This document shows, piece after piece, positions 1 through 4,677 of a stretch of 10,429 nt of DNA. The DNA is taken from assembly GCA_905235755.1 (NCBI GenBank), contig CAJONA010000033.1, positions 1-10,429 on the forward strand. Reading direction: 5' to 3'. The stretch's first letter is position 1; every line of letters starts with the position of its first letter. The position numbers were made by a program, and so were the translations under genes. A model generated the notes under the pieces. That model made no database searches. It was not told the origin of the DNA and saw nothing but the letters and a program-made list of their open reading frames with translations. This stretch comes from an uncultured Clostridia bacterium. GTDB taxonomy: Bacteria; Bacillota; Clostridia; Oscillospirales; CAG-272.

Positions 1-249
1 GCTCGAAAGCCCGCGTTGACCGTGAAATTTCGCCGTCATCAGCCCGCCGAAAAGTGCCGTCAGAAGCATCGCCGCTACGCCGAATATCGGCGAGACCTTG
101 TCCGGATCGTCAAATCTCATCGCAGCGGCGCAAAGGACCAGCATCGTCACAGCGGCGAATATAAGCGCGCATAGCAGTCCTTTGAGCACAGATACGGCGA
201 GATTGCTTTTTTCTCCATTTTTGTTTTTTCTTATGTATGCGTTGTTCAT
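1..249 (-). CDS. TIGR04086-like small membrane protein (5' part, runs off left edge)
   Basis: The first 83 codons are visible and the reading frame is open to the window edge. The start is ATG at 249, with a GGAGG ribosome-binding site four bases upstream. After a basic, Asn/Lys-rich cytoplasmic N-terminus (residues 1-16), two hydrophobic segments at about 17-43 and 52-72 are separated by a short acidic turn (DDPD), and the second is Gly/Ala-rich. This layout and the position just downstream of yajC fit the TIGR04086/YrzE-type membrane proteins of Clostridia and Bacilli, whose function is unknown. In many Clostridia the same neighbourhood continues with the SCIFF peptide gene and its radical-SAM maturase, but that part is outside the window. 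The family call rests on size, topology and context rather than on a diagnostic motif. Confidence 0.65.
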   Translation of the reverse strand, partial: MNNAYIRKNKNGEKSNLAVSVLKGLLCALIFAAVTMLVLCAAAMRFDDPDKVSPIFGVAAMLLTALFGGLMTAKFHGQRGLSS

Positions 250-267
250 TTTGACCTCCGTCTGCTT

Positions 268-296
268 TTTGTAAATAGATATGCCGGGCAAGTCAA
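268..296 (-). promoter_or_regulatory. candidate promoter of the TIGR04086-like gene
   Basis: On the minus strand there is TTGACT (296-291), a 17-base spacer and TACAAA (273-268). It lies between the yajC terminator and the ATG at 249, where a new promoter would be needed. The -10 box is weak and the predicted leader would be only about 12 bases, so this is tentative. Confidence 0.3.
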
Positions 297-310
297 AAAT
301 ATTACATCGC

Positions 311-344
311 AAAAAAAACAACAGCGGAGCTGAACGCACCGCTG
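311..344 (-). terminator. intrinsic terminator after yajC
   Basis: The minus strand shows a 6-bp GC-rich stem (CAGCGG at 344-339 and CCGCTG at 327-322) with an 11-base loop, followed by TTG and eight T residues (318-311). It lies 62 bases after the yajC stop codon. It should separate yajC transcription from the downstream membrane-protein gene. Confidence 0.8.
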
Positions 345-366
345 CCGATTTTTTTGCAACGCTTTC

Positions 367-390
367 CATGCGCGCTTTTTTGCGTGCATG
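367..390 (-). other. A6-loop hairpin in the yajC 3' untranslated region
   Basis: CATGCACGC and GCGCGCATG form a 9-bp stem with one A-C mismatch around a loop of six A residues on the minus strand. It falls between the yajC stop and the terminator. It has no T-tract, so it is not itself a terminator, and may simply protect or stall the 3' end of the mRNA. Confidence 0.35.
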
Positions 391-405
391 CAGGAGCATG
401 TTGAA

Positions 406-747
406 TTATTTGCTTTCTTCCGTCTTTTCGTCACTTTCGGACTTATCGTTGCTCTTTTGGACGCCCGTTGCGTCGGCGGCTTTGACGTCGATGCTCTTTA
501 AGGCTGCGCGAAGGAAACGGATCTTCGTTCTCTCTTTCGTCGTTTCAAGAACGAAAGTTTCGTCTTTTATGCTGACGACGCGGCCGATGATGCCGCCTAT
601 TGTTGTGACTTCATCGCCGACGCCGAGGCTGTTGCGCATTTCGTTTGCTTCTCTCTCCTGCTTCTTCTGCGGGCGGAATACGAAGAAATACATCGCCGCT
701 ATGAATACGACGATCATGATTACTAAAGATAAAATGTCAGGGCTCAT
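406..747 (-). CDS. yajC: preprotein translocase accessory subunit YajC
   Basis: This 113-residue protein has the YajC plan. A short extracytoplasmic N-terminus leads into one membrane helix (about residues 5-24). It is followed by the conserved FRPQKKQ motif and a small cytoplasmic domain with LGVGDEVTTIGGIIGRV. The charged tail (SNDKSESDEKTEESK) is probably disordered. YajC associates with the Sec machinery (SecDF) at the membrane and is not essential in E. coli. I chose the ATG at 747, which has a GTGAGG ribosome-binding site six bases upstream, over the in-frame GTG at 759, which is part of that same site. The gene has its own promoter and is enclosed by terminators on both sides, so it is probably transcribed alone. 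No secD or secF is visible. Confidence 0.93.
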   Translation of the reverse strand: MSPDILSLVIMIVVFIAAMYFFVFRPQKKQEREANEMRNSLGVGDEVTTIGGIIGRVVSIKDETFVLETTKERTKIRFLRAALKSIDVKAADATGVQKSNDKSESDEKTEESK

Positions 748-781
748 AATATACCTCACTTAAAAAAATATTTCATTCATT

Positions 782-810
782 ATTATACATAAAAGTTTTC
801 ATAATTTCAA
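782..810 (-). promoter_or_regulatory. yajC promoter
   Basis: On the minus strand TTGAAA (810-805) is followed by a 17-base spacer and TATAAT (787-782). This is one mismatch from the sigma-A consensus with ideal spacing. Transcription should start near 775, giving a leader of roughly 28 bases before the yajC ATG at 747. Confidence 0.8.
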
Positions 811-865
811 TAACAAATTGTAAACTTTTATCCGAATTTGAAAAAAATATCGCGCGCTTGTAACA

Positions 866-880
866 GTAAATCATATTTAC
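866..880. promoter_or_regulatory. palindrome upstream of yajC (candidate operator)
   Basis: GTAAATCATATTTAC is a perfect 6-3-6 inverted repeat, 55 bases upstream of the yajC -35 box. The same arms and spacing occur again at 4596-4610 upstream of ftsZ. No regulator can be assigned from the sequence. Confidence 0.35.
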
Positions 881-917
881 CCAAGAGCTTTTGCGGCGTT
901 ATACAATAATATAAAAT

Positions 918-947
918 CAAAAAATCCCGCGTTTGCGGGATTTTTTT
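918..947 (-). terminator. bidirectional intrinsic terminator after mazF
   Basis: TCCCGC and GCGGGA form a perfect stem around a four-base loop. It is flanked by a run of T residues at 941-947 and of A residues at 919-924, so it could work in both directions. On the minus strand it begins only a few bases after the mazF stop codon at 951 and separates mazF from yajC. Confidence 0.85.
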
Positions 948-950
948 GAT

Positions 951-1367
951 TTATGCTATCACAGTGTCGACTGCCGTGCCGATCGATGCGGGAGCCGCTT
1001 CCGCCTCGCTTTCGGCTGCGGATACACCGAGTCCGAAGCTGACCGTTATGGCGTCGTTTACCTTTTGCATCATCGCCTGATCTATATGTCCCATTTTTTC
1101 GCGCAGCCTGCGCTTGTCTATAGTACGTATCTGTTCGAGCAGTATGACCGAATCTTTGCTCAGCCCAAAGTTCTCGGCATAAACATCTATGTGAGTCGGC
1201 AGTTTTGTCTTTGTCATTTGGCTTGTTATTGCGGCGGCGATGACTGTCGGGCTGTATTTGTTGCCGACGTCGTTCTGAACGATCAGGACCGGTCGTAGTC
1301 CGCCTTGCTCGCTTCCGATGACGGGACTGAGATCTGCATAGTAGATATCTCCGCGTTTCACTGTCAA
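951..1367 (-). CDS. mazF: MazF/EndoA-type endoribonuclease toxin
   Basis: The protein closely matches my memory of B. subtilis EndoA (NdoA/MazF), a sequence-specific mRNA interferase. It has VKRGDIYYADLSPV, GSEQGGLRPVLIVQND, AAITSQ, KLPTHIDV and DSVILLEQIRTIDK. Arg25 (in GGLRP) and Thr48 (in AITS) fall at the positions of the EndoA catalytic residues. I chose the TTG at 1367 because it places VKRGD at the same distance from the N-terminus as in EndoA and has a GAGGG ribosome-binding site ten bases upstream; an in-frame TTG at 1397 would add ten residues. At 138 residues it is about 20 longer than EndoA, with an Ala/Glu-rich C-terminal tail (residues about 117-138). No antitoxin (EndoAI/MazE) gene lies upstream: the next gene is pcp on the other strand. 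An intact, active fold is likely, but toxicity is not shown. Confidence 0.9.
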   Translation of the reverse strand: MTVKRGDIYYADLSPVIGSEQGGLRPVLIVQNDVGNKYSPTVIAAAITSQMTKTKLPTHIDVYAENFGLSKDSVILLEQIRTIDKRRLREKMGHIDQAMMQKVNDAITVSFGLGVSAAESEAEAAPASIGTAVDTVIA

Positions 1368-1531
1368 GATTTTTGCACCCTCTTTGTTTTCATTCAAAAA
1401 AGAATTTCGTTTGATTTTATTGTTCCTAAAGACGAGCGGATTTAATCACACAAAACCGATGTTTCGAGTGCCAAATTTTTACTTTTTCCGCGCGCCTTCT
1501 ATGATCATTTTACTCGGACGTCATTTTTTTT

Positions 1532-1547
1532 GATAATGAAAATTATC
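1532..1547. promoter_or_regulatory. Fur-like palindrome at the candidate mazF promoter
   Basis: GATAATGAAAATTATC is a perfect 6-bp inverted repeat around GAAA. The arms are the GATAAT/ATTATC hexamers of Fur-family boxes, but the spacing (4) differs from the classical 7-1-7 box. It would overlap the start of a transcript made from the -10 box at 1556-1561. The sequence is AT-rich, so chance remains possible. Confidence 0.3.
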
Positions 1548-1555
1548 GGAGACAT

Positions 1556-1585
1556 ATTATATCGAATTGTCAAATATATATTTAA
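1556..1585 (-). promoter_or_regulatory. weak candidate mazF promoter
   Basis: A perfect TATAAT on the minus strand (1561-1556) is preceded by a poor -35 box, TTAAAT (1585-1580), at 18 bases. A perfect TTGACA (1573-1568) lies only six bases upstream of the -10 box, too close to pair with it. The predicted leader before mazF would be about 180 bases, which is long. Confidence 0.25.
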
Positions 1586-1623
1586 TGGAGAATGAGCGAT
1601 TATTCGGCATGCTGTGAAAAGAC

Positions 1624-1652
1624 TTGATTTTTTTAAAAAAATGCTGTATAAT
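1624..1652 (+). promoter_or_regulatory. pcp-lipoprotein promoter
   Basis: TTGATT (1624-1629), a 17-base spacer and a perfect TATAAT (1647-1652). Transcription should start near 1659, about 39 bases before the pcp ATG. The position and orientation fit the two-gene plus-strand unit. Confidence 0.7.
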
Positions 1653-1697
1653 CAGTAAAAATAAAAAAGTCAGGAAAGATCGCTTCAACAAATCATT

Positions 1698-2303
1698 ATG
1701 AAAAAAGTATTGCTTACCGGATTTGAGCCGTTCGGCGCAAAAAAATACAATCCGTCGTATGAGGCGGTGCTCGGTGTCGGCGATATCGACGGCATTGAAA
1801 TAAAAAAGCTCTGCCTTCCCGTGACGTGGGACGGCGCGCCGGAAAAACTGACGCGCGAAATAGACGAATTTGATCCCGACGCCGTCATAATGTGCGGACT
1901 GGCGAGCGGGCAGCGCGAGATAAGCGTGGAGCGCGTCGGCGTGAATGTTTGCGGCGCGATAAAGGACAACGCGGGAAATTACCCGAGCGAGGACGGCGCG
2001 CCGTGCGAAAGATACATATCGCCCGACGGCGCGGACGCTTATTTTTCCACTTTCGATCATCGAAAAATGCTTGACGCAATGAAAATGGAAGACATACCTG
2101 CAAGCTATTCGTTCAGCGCGGGGACGTATATTTGTAATCTCGTGCTTTACACCGCGCTTGAAAAGGACAGGCGCGACGGACGCGGACGCAAGATGGGGTT
2201 CATCCATGTTCCGGATGCAAAAGAGTTCGAGCCCGGATCCGCGAGCGCTATCTCTCTTAAAACGGCGATCCGCGCCTTAGAGATCGCGATCGTCAACTGC
2301 TGA
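1698..2303 (+). CDS. pcp: pyroglutamyl-peptidase I
   Basis: This 201-residue cytosolic cysteine peptidase removes an N-terminal pyroglutamate from peptides and belongs to family C15. The family landmarks are in order: LLTGFEPFG at residues 5-13, NPS at 18-20, then GLASGQREISVERVGVN at 67-83 with catalytic Glu78. SAGTYICN at 140-147 holds the catalytic Cys146, and GFIHVP at 167-172 holds His170. The length is slightly below the usual 210-215. ATG 1698 is the only sensible start because the family N-terminus (KVLLTGFEPFG) begins there. The nearest ribosome-binding-like sequence, AGGAAAG, ends about 19 bases upstream, which is unusually far. It is the first gene of a two-gene unit with the lipoprotein 11 bases downstream. 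Its likely role is peptide or amino-acid salvage. Confidence 0.95.
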   Translation: MKKVLLTGFEPFGAKKYNPSYEAVLGVGDIDGIEIKKLCLPVTWDGAPEKLTREIDEFDPDAVIMCGLASGQREISVERVGVNVCGAIKDNAGNYPSEDGAPCERYISPDGADAYFSTFDHRKMLDAMKMEDIPASYSFSAGTYICNLVLYTALEKDRRDGRGRKMGFIHVPDAKEFEPGSASAISLKTAIRALEIAIVNC

Positions 2304-2314
2304 TAGGAGATACT

Positions 2315-3049
2315 ATGAAGAACATCGTCGGGATAAGTAAAAAAACAGCGGCGGTCTTGATCGCCGCCGTTATATTTGCTTTCGCTTCGTGTTCCGATGA
2401 TAAGAAGACCGAAAAACGCGTATACGACTATCTGGGAGAGAAGTATCCGACGTCAAATTTTGAGATAGTCAACTTCACGCAGAACAAGACGACAAACGGC
2501 TGGTACATCGTGAACGCAGTGTGCACGGGTGACGCCGTGAACTTCACGCTTTATGTTTCGCCGCTCGATATAACAGACAGCTACGGCGTGACTGCCGAAA
2601 ATCTGAAAATGGATAAAAAGATAATGACGGAGATCCTGACGGAATACGAAGAATATGTCGCACGCACAAAGTGGCTCGACGAATTTGAGGACGGTCAGGA
2701 GAATTATGCATTCAGAACTGTCGATATGTCCTGCGAGTATGACATATCTTGCATAACGAAGATGCACAGTATAGAAATTGAAAACTGCGATTCTGTATCG
2801 AGCGCCGCGGGGCTGATCTATGACATTATCCGCGCATTCTCCGAAAAGGGAATTTTCCTTGCTGATGCGACGTTTTTGTTCGATATCGGCGAATGCTCGT
2901 ACAGCGTCAGAGCCGATTTCGACAGCACCGCGAACGTATCGAGAGAAAATTTCGTGCTGAACGTGTGCGGCGAAGATGAAAGGATCAAAATAAGCGGCGA
3001 CGCTAAGAATATTGTTATAGACCTTAAAGACGCGCCGGGCAAAGAATAA
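2315..3049 (+). CDS. cysteine-rich lipoprotein of unknown function
   Basis: I do not recognise the function. The 244-residue product starts with a lipoprotein signal peptide: basic MKNIVGISKK, a hydrophobic core (residues 11-23) and a FAFASC lipobox with Cys26 as the lipidation site, followed by Ser-Asp-Asp. The mature part is acidic and carries six further cysteines (70, 140, 146, 158, 194, 218), many for an exported protein and enough for three disulphides. Residues 35-90 (YDYLGEKYPTSNFEIVNF, then FTLYV and DSYG) recall the short N-terminal module of many uncharacterised Bacillota lipoproteins; I make that comparison from memory. No enzyme motif is seen. The start has a well-placed AGGAG ribosome-binding site. 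The 11-base gap to pcp indicates cotranscription, so a role linked to peptide handling at the membrane is possible but unproven. Confidence 0.85.
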   Translation: MKNIVGISKKTAAVLIAAVIFAFASCSDDKKTEKRVYDYLGEKYPTSNFEIVNFTQNKTTNGWYIVNAVCTGDAVNFTLYVSPLDITDSYGVTAENLKMDKKIMTEILTEYEEYVARTKWLDEFEDGQENYAFRTVDMSCEYDISCITKMHSIEIENCDSVSSAAGLIYDIIRAFSEKGIFLADATFLFDIGECSYSVRADFDSTANVSRENFVLNVCGEDERIKISGDAKNIVIDLKDAPGKE

Positions 3050-3071
3050 ATATTTAGACATTTAAATAAAT

Positions 3072-3105
3072 AAATATACCCGTCGGCACGCCGACGGGTA
3101 TATTT
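3072..3105 (+). terminator. long perfect hairpin after the lipoprotein gene
   Basis: Two 16-base arms (AAATATACCCGTCGGC and its exact complement) flank AC. The arms end in A/T runs, so each strand sees a GC stem followed by U-rich sequence. It starts 22 bases after the lipoprotein stop codon and should end the pcp unit. It probably also backs up the ftsZ terminator on the other strand. Confidence 0.75.
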
Positions 3106-3115
3106 GCGTCTGTAT

Positions 3116-3148
3116 AAAAATCTCCGCAGGGAAGCCCTGAGGAGATTT
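3116..3148 (-). terminator. ftsZ terminator
   Basis: On the minus strand AAATCTCC pairs with GGAGATTT, and the inner CAGGG pairs with CCCTG, with one mismatch between the two stems and a three-base loop. Five T residues follow (3120-3116). It begins about 13 bases after the ftsZ stop codon at 3162. Confidence 0.75.
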
Positions 3149-3161
3149 TATGTATTATCGA

Positions 3162-4343
3162 TTATCCTCTGTTCTTTTTGAGTATCGTCATTATGTCGTC
3201 AAAATCACGATCCGAAATAAGAGCGTCGGACGGTTCTGCCGGAGCAGGTTCAGCTTCATTGACCGGCTGCTTGAACTGCTGCGTGCTCGACGCGGGCTTG
3301 AACGAACTTGTGCTGAACGAGCCTGTGTTGCCCATCGCCGGGATGGTCGACGTTGCGCTGAGCTTTGAAGTACTTGACGAGATGTCGTCCGATCTGAAGC
3401 CCGTTGCGATAACGGTAACTTTCATCGTGTCTTCGAGGTTCTTGTCAAATGTAGCACCCCAAATGATCGTTGCGTCGGGATGAGCTTCGCTTGATATCAT
3501 CGAAGAAGCCGTTTCCACTTCGTCGAGTATGACGTCGGGAGAAGCTGTTATGTTGATAAGTATGCCCATAGCACCGGAGATTGTTGTTTCGAGAAGGGGG
3601 CTGGATATAGCTGCGCGAGCCGCCGTTTCGGCTTTGTCGCGGCCGCTGCCTTCGCCGACACCCATGTGAGCGTAACCGCCGTCCTTCATTACGGCTGTAA
3701 CGTCCGCAAAGTCGAGGTTTACGATACCAGGGGTGTTGATAAGATCGGAAATGCTCTGAACGCCATGGCAGAGAACTTCGTCAGCGTAATCGAACGCGTT
3801 TGCGAGCGATATCCTGTTTTCGGAGATCTGTTTCAGTCTCTCGTTCGGGATCACGACGAGCGAATCAACATAGTCGCGAAGAGCGATGATGCCTTGTTCG
3901 GCCTGAACCATTCTCTTTCTTCCTTCAAATTCAAAGGGCTTCGTTACGATGCCTATCGTGAGTATGCCCATGTCTTTTGCGGCTTTTGCAACTACCGGAG
4001 CCGCGCCTGTGCCTGTGCCGCCGCCCATACCTGTCGTGATGAAGACCATGTCTGCGCCGCGAACTGCGTTCTGGATCTCTTCAAGGCTTTCTTCCGCCGC
4101 AGCTTTGCCCACTTCGGGATTCGAGCCTGCGCCGTGCCCCTTTGTGATCTTTTCGCCTATCGGAATTTTTGCCGGCGCGCTCGACGCGAGCAGTACCTGC
4201 TTGTCGCAGTTGATAGTGACGAAATCTACGCCCTGAATGTTTTTTGCGATCATGCGGTTGACAGCGTTTCCACCGCCGCCGCCGACGCCTATGACTTTAA
4301 TTTTTACTCCGCTATCGAAGTCCTGGTTGAATTCAAAATTCAT
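3162..4343 (-). CDS. ftsZ: cell division GTPase FtsZ
   Basis: This 393-residue tubulin homologue polymerises with GTP into the Z-ring at mid-cell and recruits the divisome. The GTPase domain begins with VIGVGGGGGNAVNRM (18-31). The tubulin signature GGGTGTG lies at 107-113 and the catalytic T7-loop NLDFAD at 209-214. A Ser/Thr/Pro-rich linker (about 325-375) leads to the C-terminal peptide DRDFDDIMTILKKNRG. This last segment is the conserved tail that partners such as FtsA and SepF bind in other species. The start is ATG 4343 with GGGAGG upstream. The gene stands alone, cut off from the murE-murG operon by a terminator and about 330 non-coding bases, with its own promoter and no ftsA or ftsQ beside it. 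The length and motifs are normal. Confidence 0.98.
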   Translation of the reverse strand: MNFEFNQDFDSGVKIKVIGVGGGGGNAVNRMIAKNIQGVDFVTINCDKQVLLASSAPAKIPIGEKITKGHGAGSNPEVGKAAAEESLEEIQNAVRGADMVFITTGMGGGTGTGAAPVVAKAAKDMGILTIGIVTKPFEFEGRKRMVQAEQGIIALRDYVDSLVVIPNERLKQISENRISLANAFDYADEVLCHGVQSISDLINTPGIVNLDFADVTAVMKDGGYAHMGVGEGSGRDKAETAARAAISSPLLETTISGAMGILINITASPDVILDEVETASSMISSEAHPDATIIWGATFDKNLEDTMKVTVIATGFRSDDISSSTSKLSATSTIPAMGNTGSFSTSSFKPASSTQQFKQPVNEAEPAPAEPSDALISDRDFDDIMTILKKNRG

Positions 4344-4402
4344 TTTTAACCTCCCGAATTTTTATATGTTTGATGTTAAATTTAAATTACTTTTTATGCC
4401 GA

Positions 4403-4420
4403 GGGCGCATTTTTACGCCC
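4403..4420 (-). promoter_or_regulatory. hairpin at the 5' end of the ftsZ leader
   Basis: GGGCG and CGCCC on the minus strand form a 5-bp GC stem around an 8-base AT loop. This is the only GC-rich spot in the leader, and it starts within a few bases of the predicted transcription start near 4422. It has no T-tract, so it is not a terminator. A 5'-terminal stem of this kind often slows mRNA decay. Confidence 0.4.
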
Positions 4421-4428
4421 GATATACA

Positions 4429-4456
4429 ATTATATTTTAATATGCTTTTTTTCCAA
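4429..4456 (-). promoter_or_regulatory. ftsZ promoter
   Basis: On the minus strand TTGGAA (4456-4451), a 16-base spacer and a perfect TATAAT (4434-4429). An overlapping alternative is TTGCAA, 17 bases, TAAAAT, slightly upstream. Either gives a leader of roughly 80-90 bases before the ftsZ ATG. Confidence 0.6.
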
Positions 4457-4520
4457 TTGCAATATTTTTTTATAAAAAAGTCGGAAAAAAACAAAAAAAT
4501 CTCCAAAAAAAGGAAAATGT

Positions 4521-4550
4521 AAAAACAAATGTTTTTAAATCGAGCGATTT
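4521..4550. repeat. two abutting inverted repeats upstream of ftsZ
   Basis: AAAAACA-AA-TGTTTTT (4521-4536) is followed without a gap by AAATCG-AG-CGATTT (4537-4550). Both are perfect short palindromes with two-base centres, about 65-95 bases upstream of the ftsZ -35 box. They could be binding sites for one or two regulators, or chance in AT-rich DNA. Confidence 0.3.
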
Positions 4551-4595
4551 TTGAAGATTTTAAGAACAAAAGTTTGCTGATTTGAAATTTAAAAC

Positions 4596-4610
4596 GTAAA
4601 TTGGATTTAC
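4596..4610. promoter_or_regulatory. palindrome upstream of ftsZ, same arms as at yajC
   Basis: GTAAATTGGATTTAC has the same 6-3-6 arms (GTAAAT...ATTTAC) as the repeat at 866-880, with a different centre. It lies just beyond the murG terminator, about 140 bases upstream of the ftsZ -35 box. Confidence 0.35.
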
Positions 4611-4616
4611 TAAACG

Positions 4617-4660
4617 AAAAAAAACAAAGAAAAGCATCCTGCCGCGTGACGGCAGGATGC
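4617..4660 (-). terminator. terminator of the murE-murG operon
   Basis: A perfect 10-bp stem (GCATCCTGCC and GGCAGGATGC, 4660-4634) with a 7-base loop is followed on the minus strand by TTTTCTTTG and eight T residues (4624-4617). It begins 17 bases after the murG stop codon. It is one of the strongest terminators in the window and should isolate ftsZ from the upstream operon. Confidence 0.9.
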
Positions 4661-4677
4661 CTGAATTATAATTTATA

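Larger units (their letters stand above)
1368..1697. other. divergent mazF/pcp intergenic region, no gene seen
   Basis: These AT-rich bases separate the mazF TTG (minus strand) from the pcp ATG (plus strand). I read the minus strand for an antitoxin gene: the frames starting at ATG codons close within about 20 codons, and nothing resembles a ribbon-helix-helix or AbrB-type antitoxin. What the region holds is a good pcp promoter, a weak candidate mazF promoter and a Fur-like palindrome, listed separately. Confidence 0.6.
4344..4677. other. ftsZ upstream region, no gene seen
   Basis: A very AT-rich gap between the ftsZ ATG and the murG stop. It holds the murG terminator, the ftsZ promoter, a hairpin in the ftsZ leader and several inverted repeats, listed separately. 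A 60-codon minus-strand frame (4569-4387) runs through it. That frame spans the promoter, is low in complexity and has no convincing ribosome-binding site, so I do not call it a gene. Confidence 0.6.

Noticed and set aside
246..434. 62-codon minus-strand frame between yajC and the TIGR04086-like gene
   Set aside because: It runs straight through the yajC terminator hairpin and T-tract and has no family resemblance.
826..840. DnaA-box-like TTATCC near yajC
   Set aside because: There are two mismatches to the consensus and no cluster of boxes, dnaA or dnaN nearby, so there is no support for an origin.
1568..1573. Perfect TTGACA on the minus strand upstream of mazF
   Set aside because: It is only six bases from the nearby TATAAT, and the next -10-like box (GATAAT) is 20 bases away, so neither makes a normal promoter.
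1557..2207. Long minus-strand frame opposite pcp
   Set aside because: It is antisense to a gene with an intact catalytic triad and looks like nothing known; its length comes from GC-biased codon use in pcp.
3666..4349. Long plus-strand frame opposite ftsZ
   Set aside because: It is a complement-strand artefact of the ftsZ codon pattern, with odd amino-acid composition and no ribosome-binding site.
4387..4569. 60-codon minus-strand frame between murG and ftsZ
   Set aside because: It is AT-rich and low in complexity, covers the ftsZ promoter and leader hairpin, and has no convincing ribosome-binding site or recognisable family.
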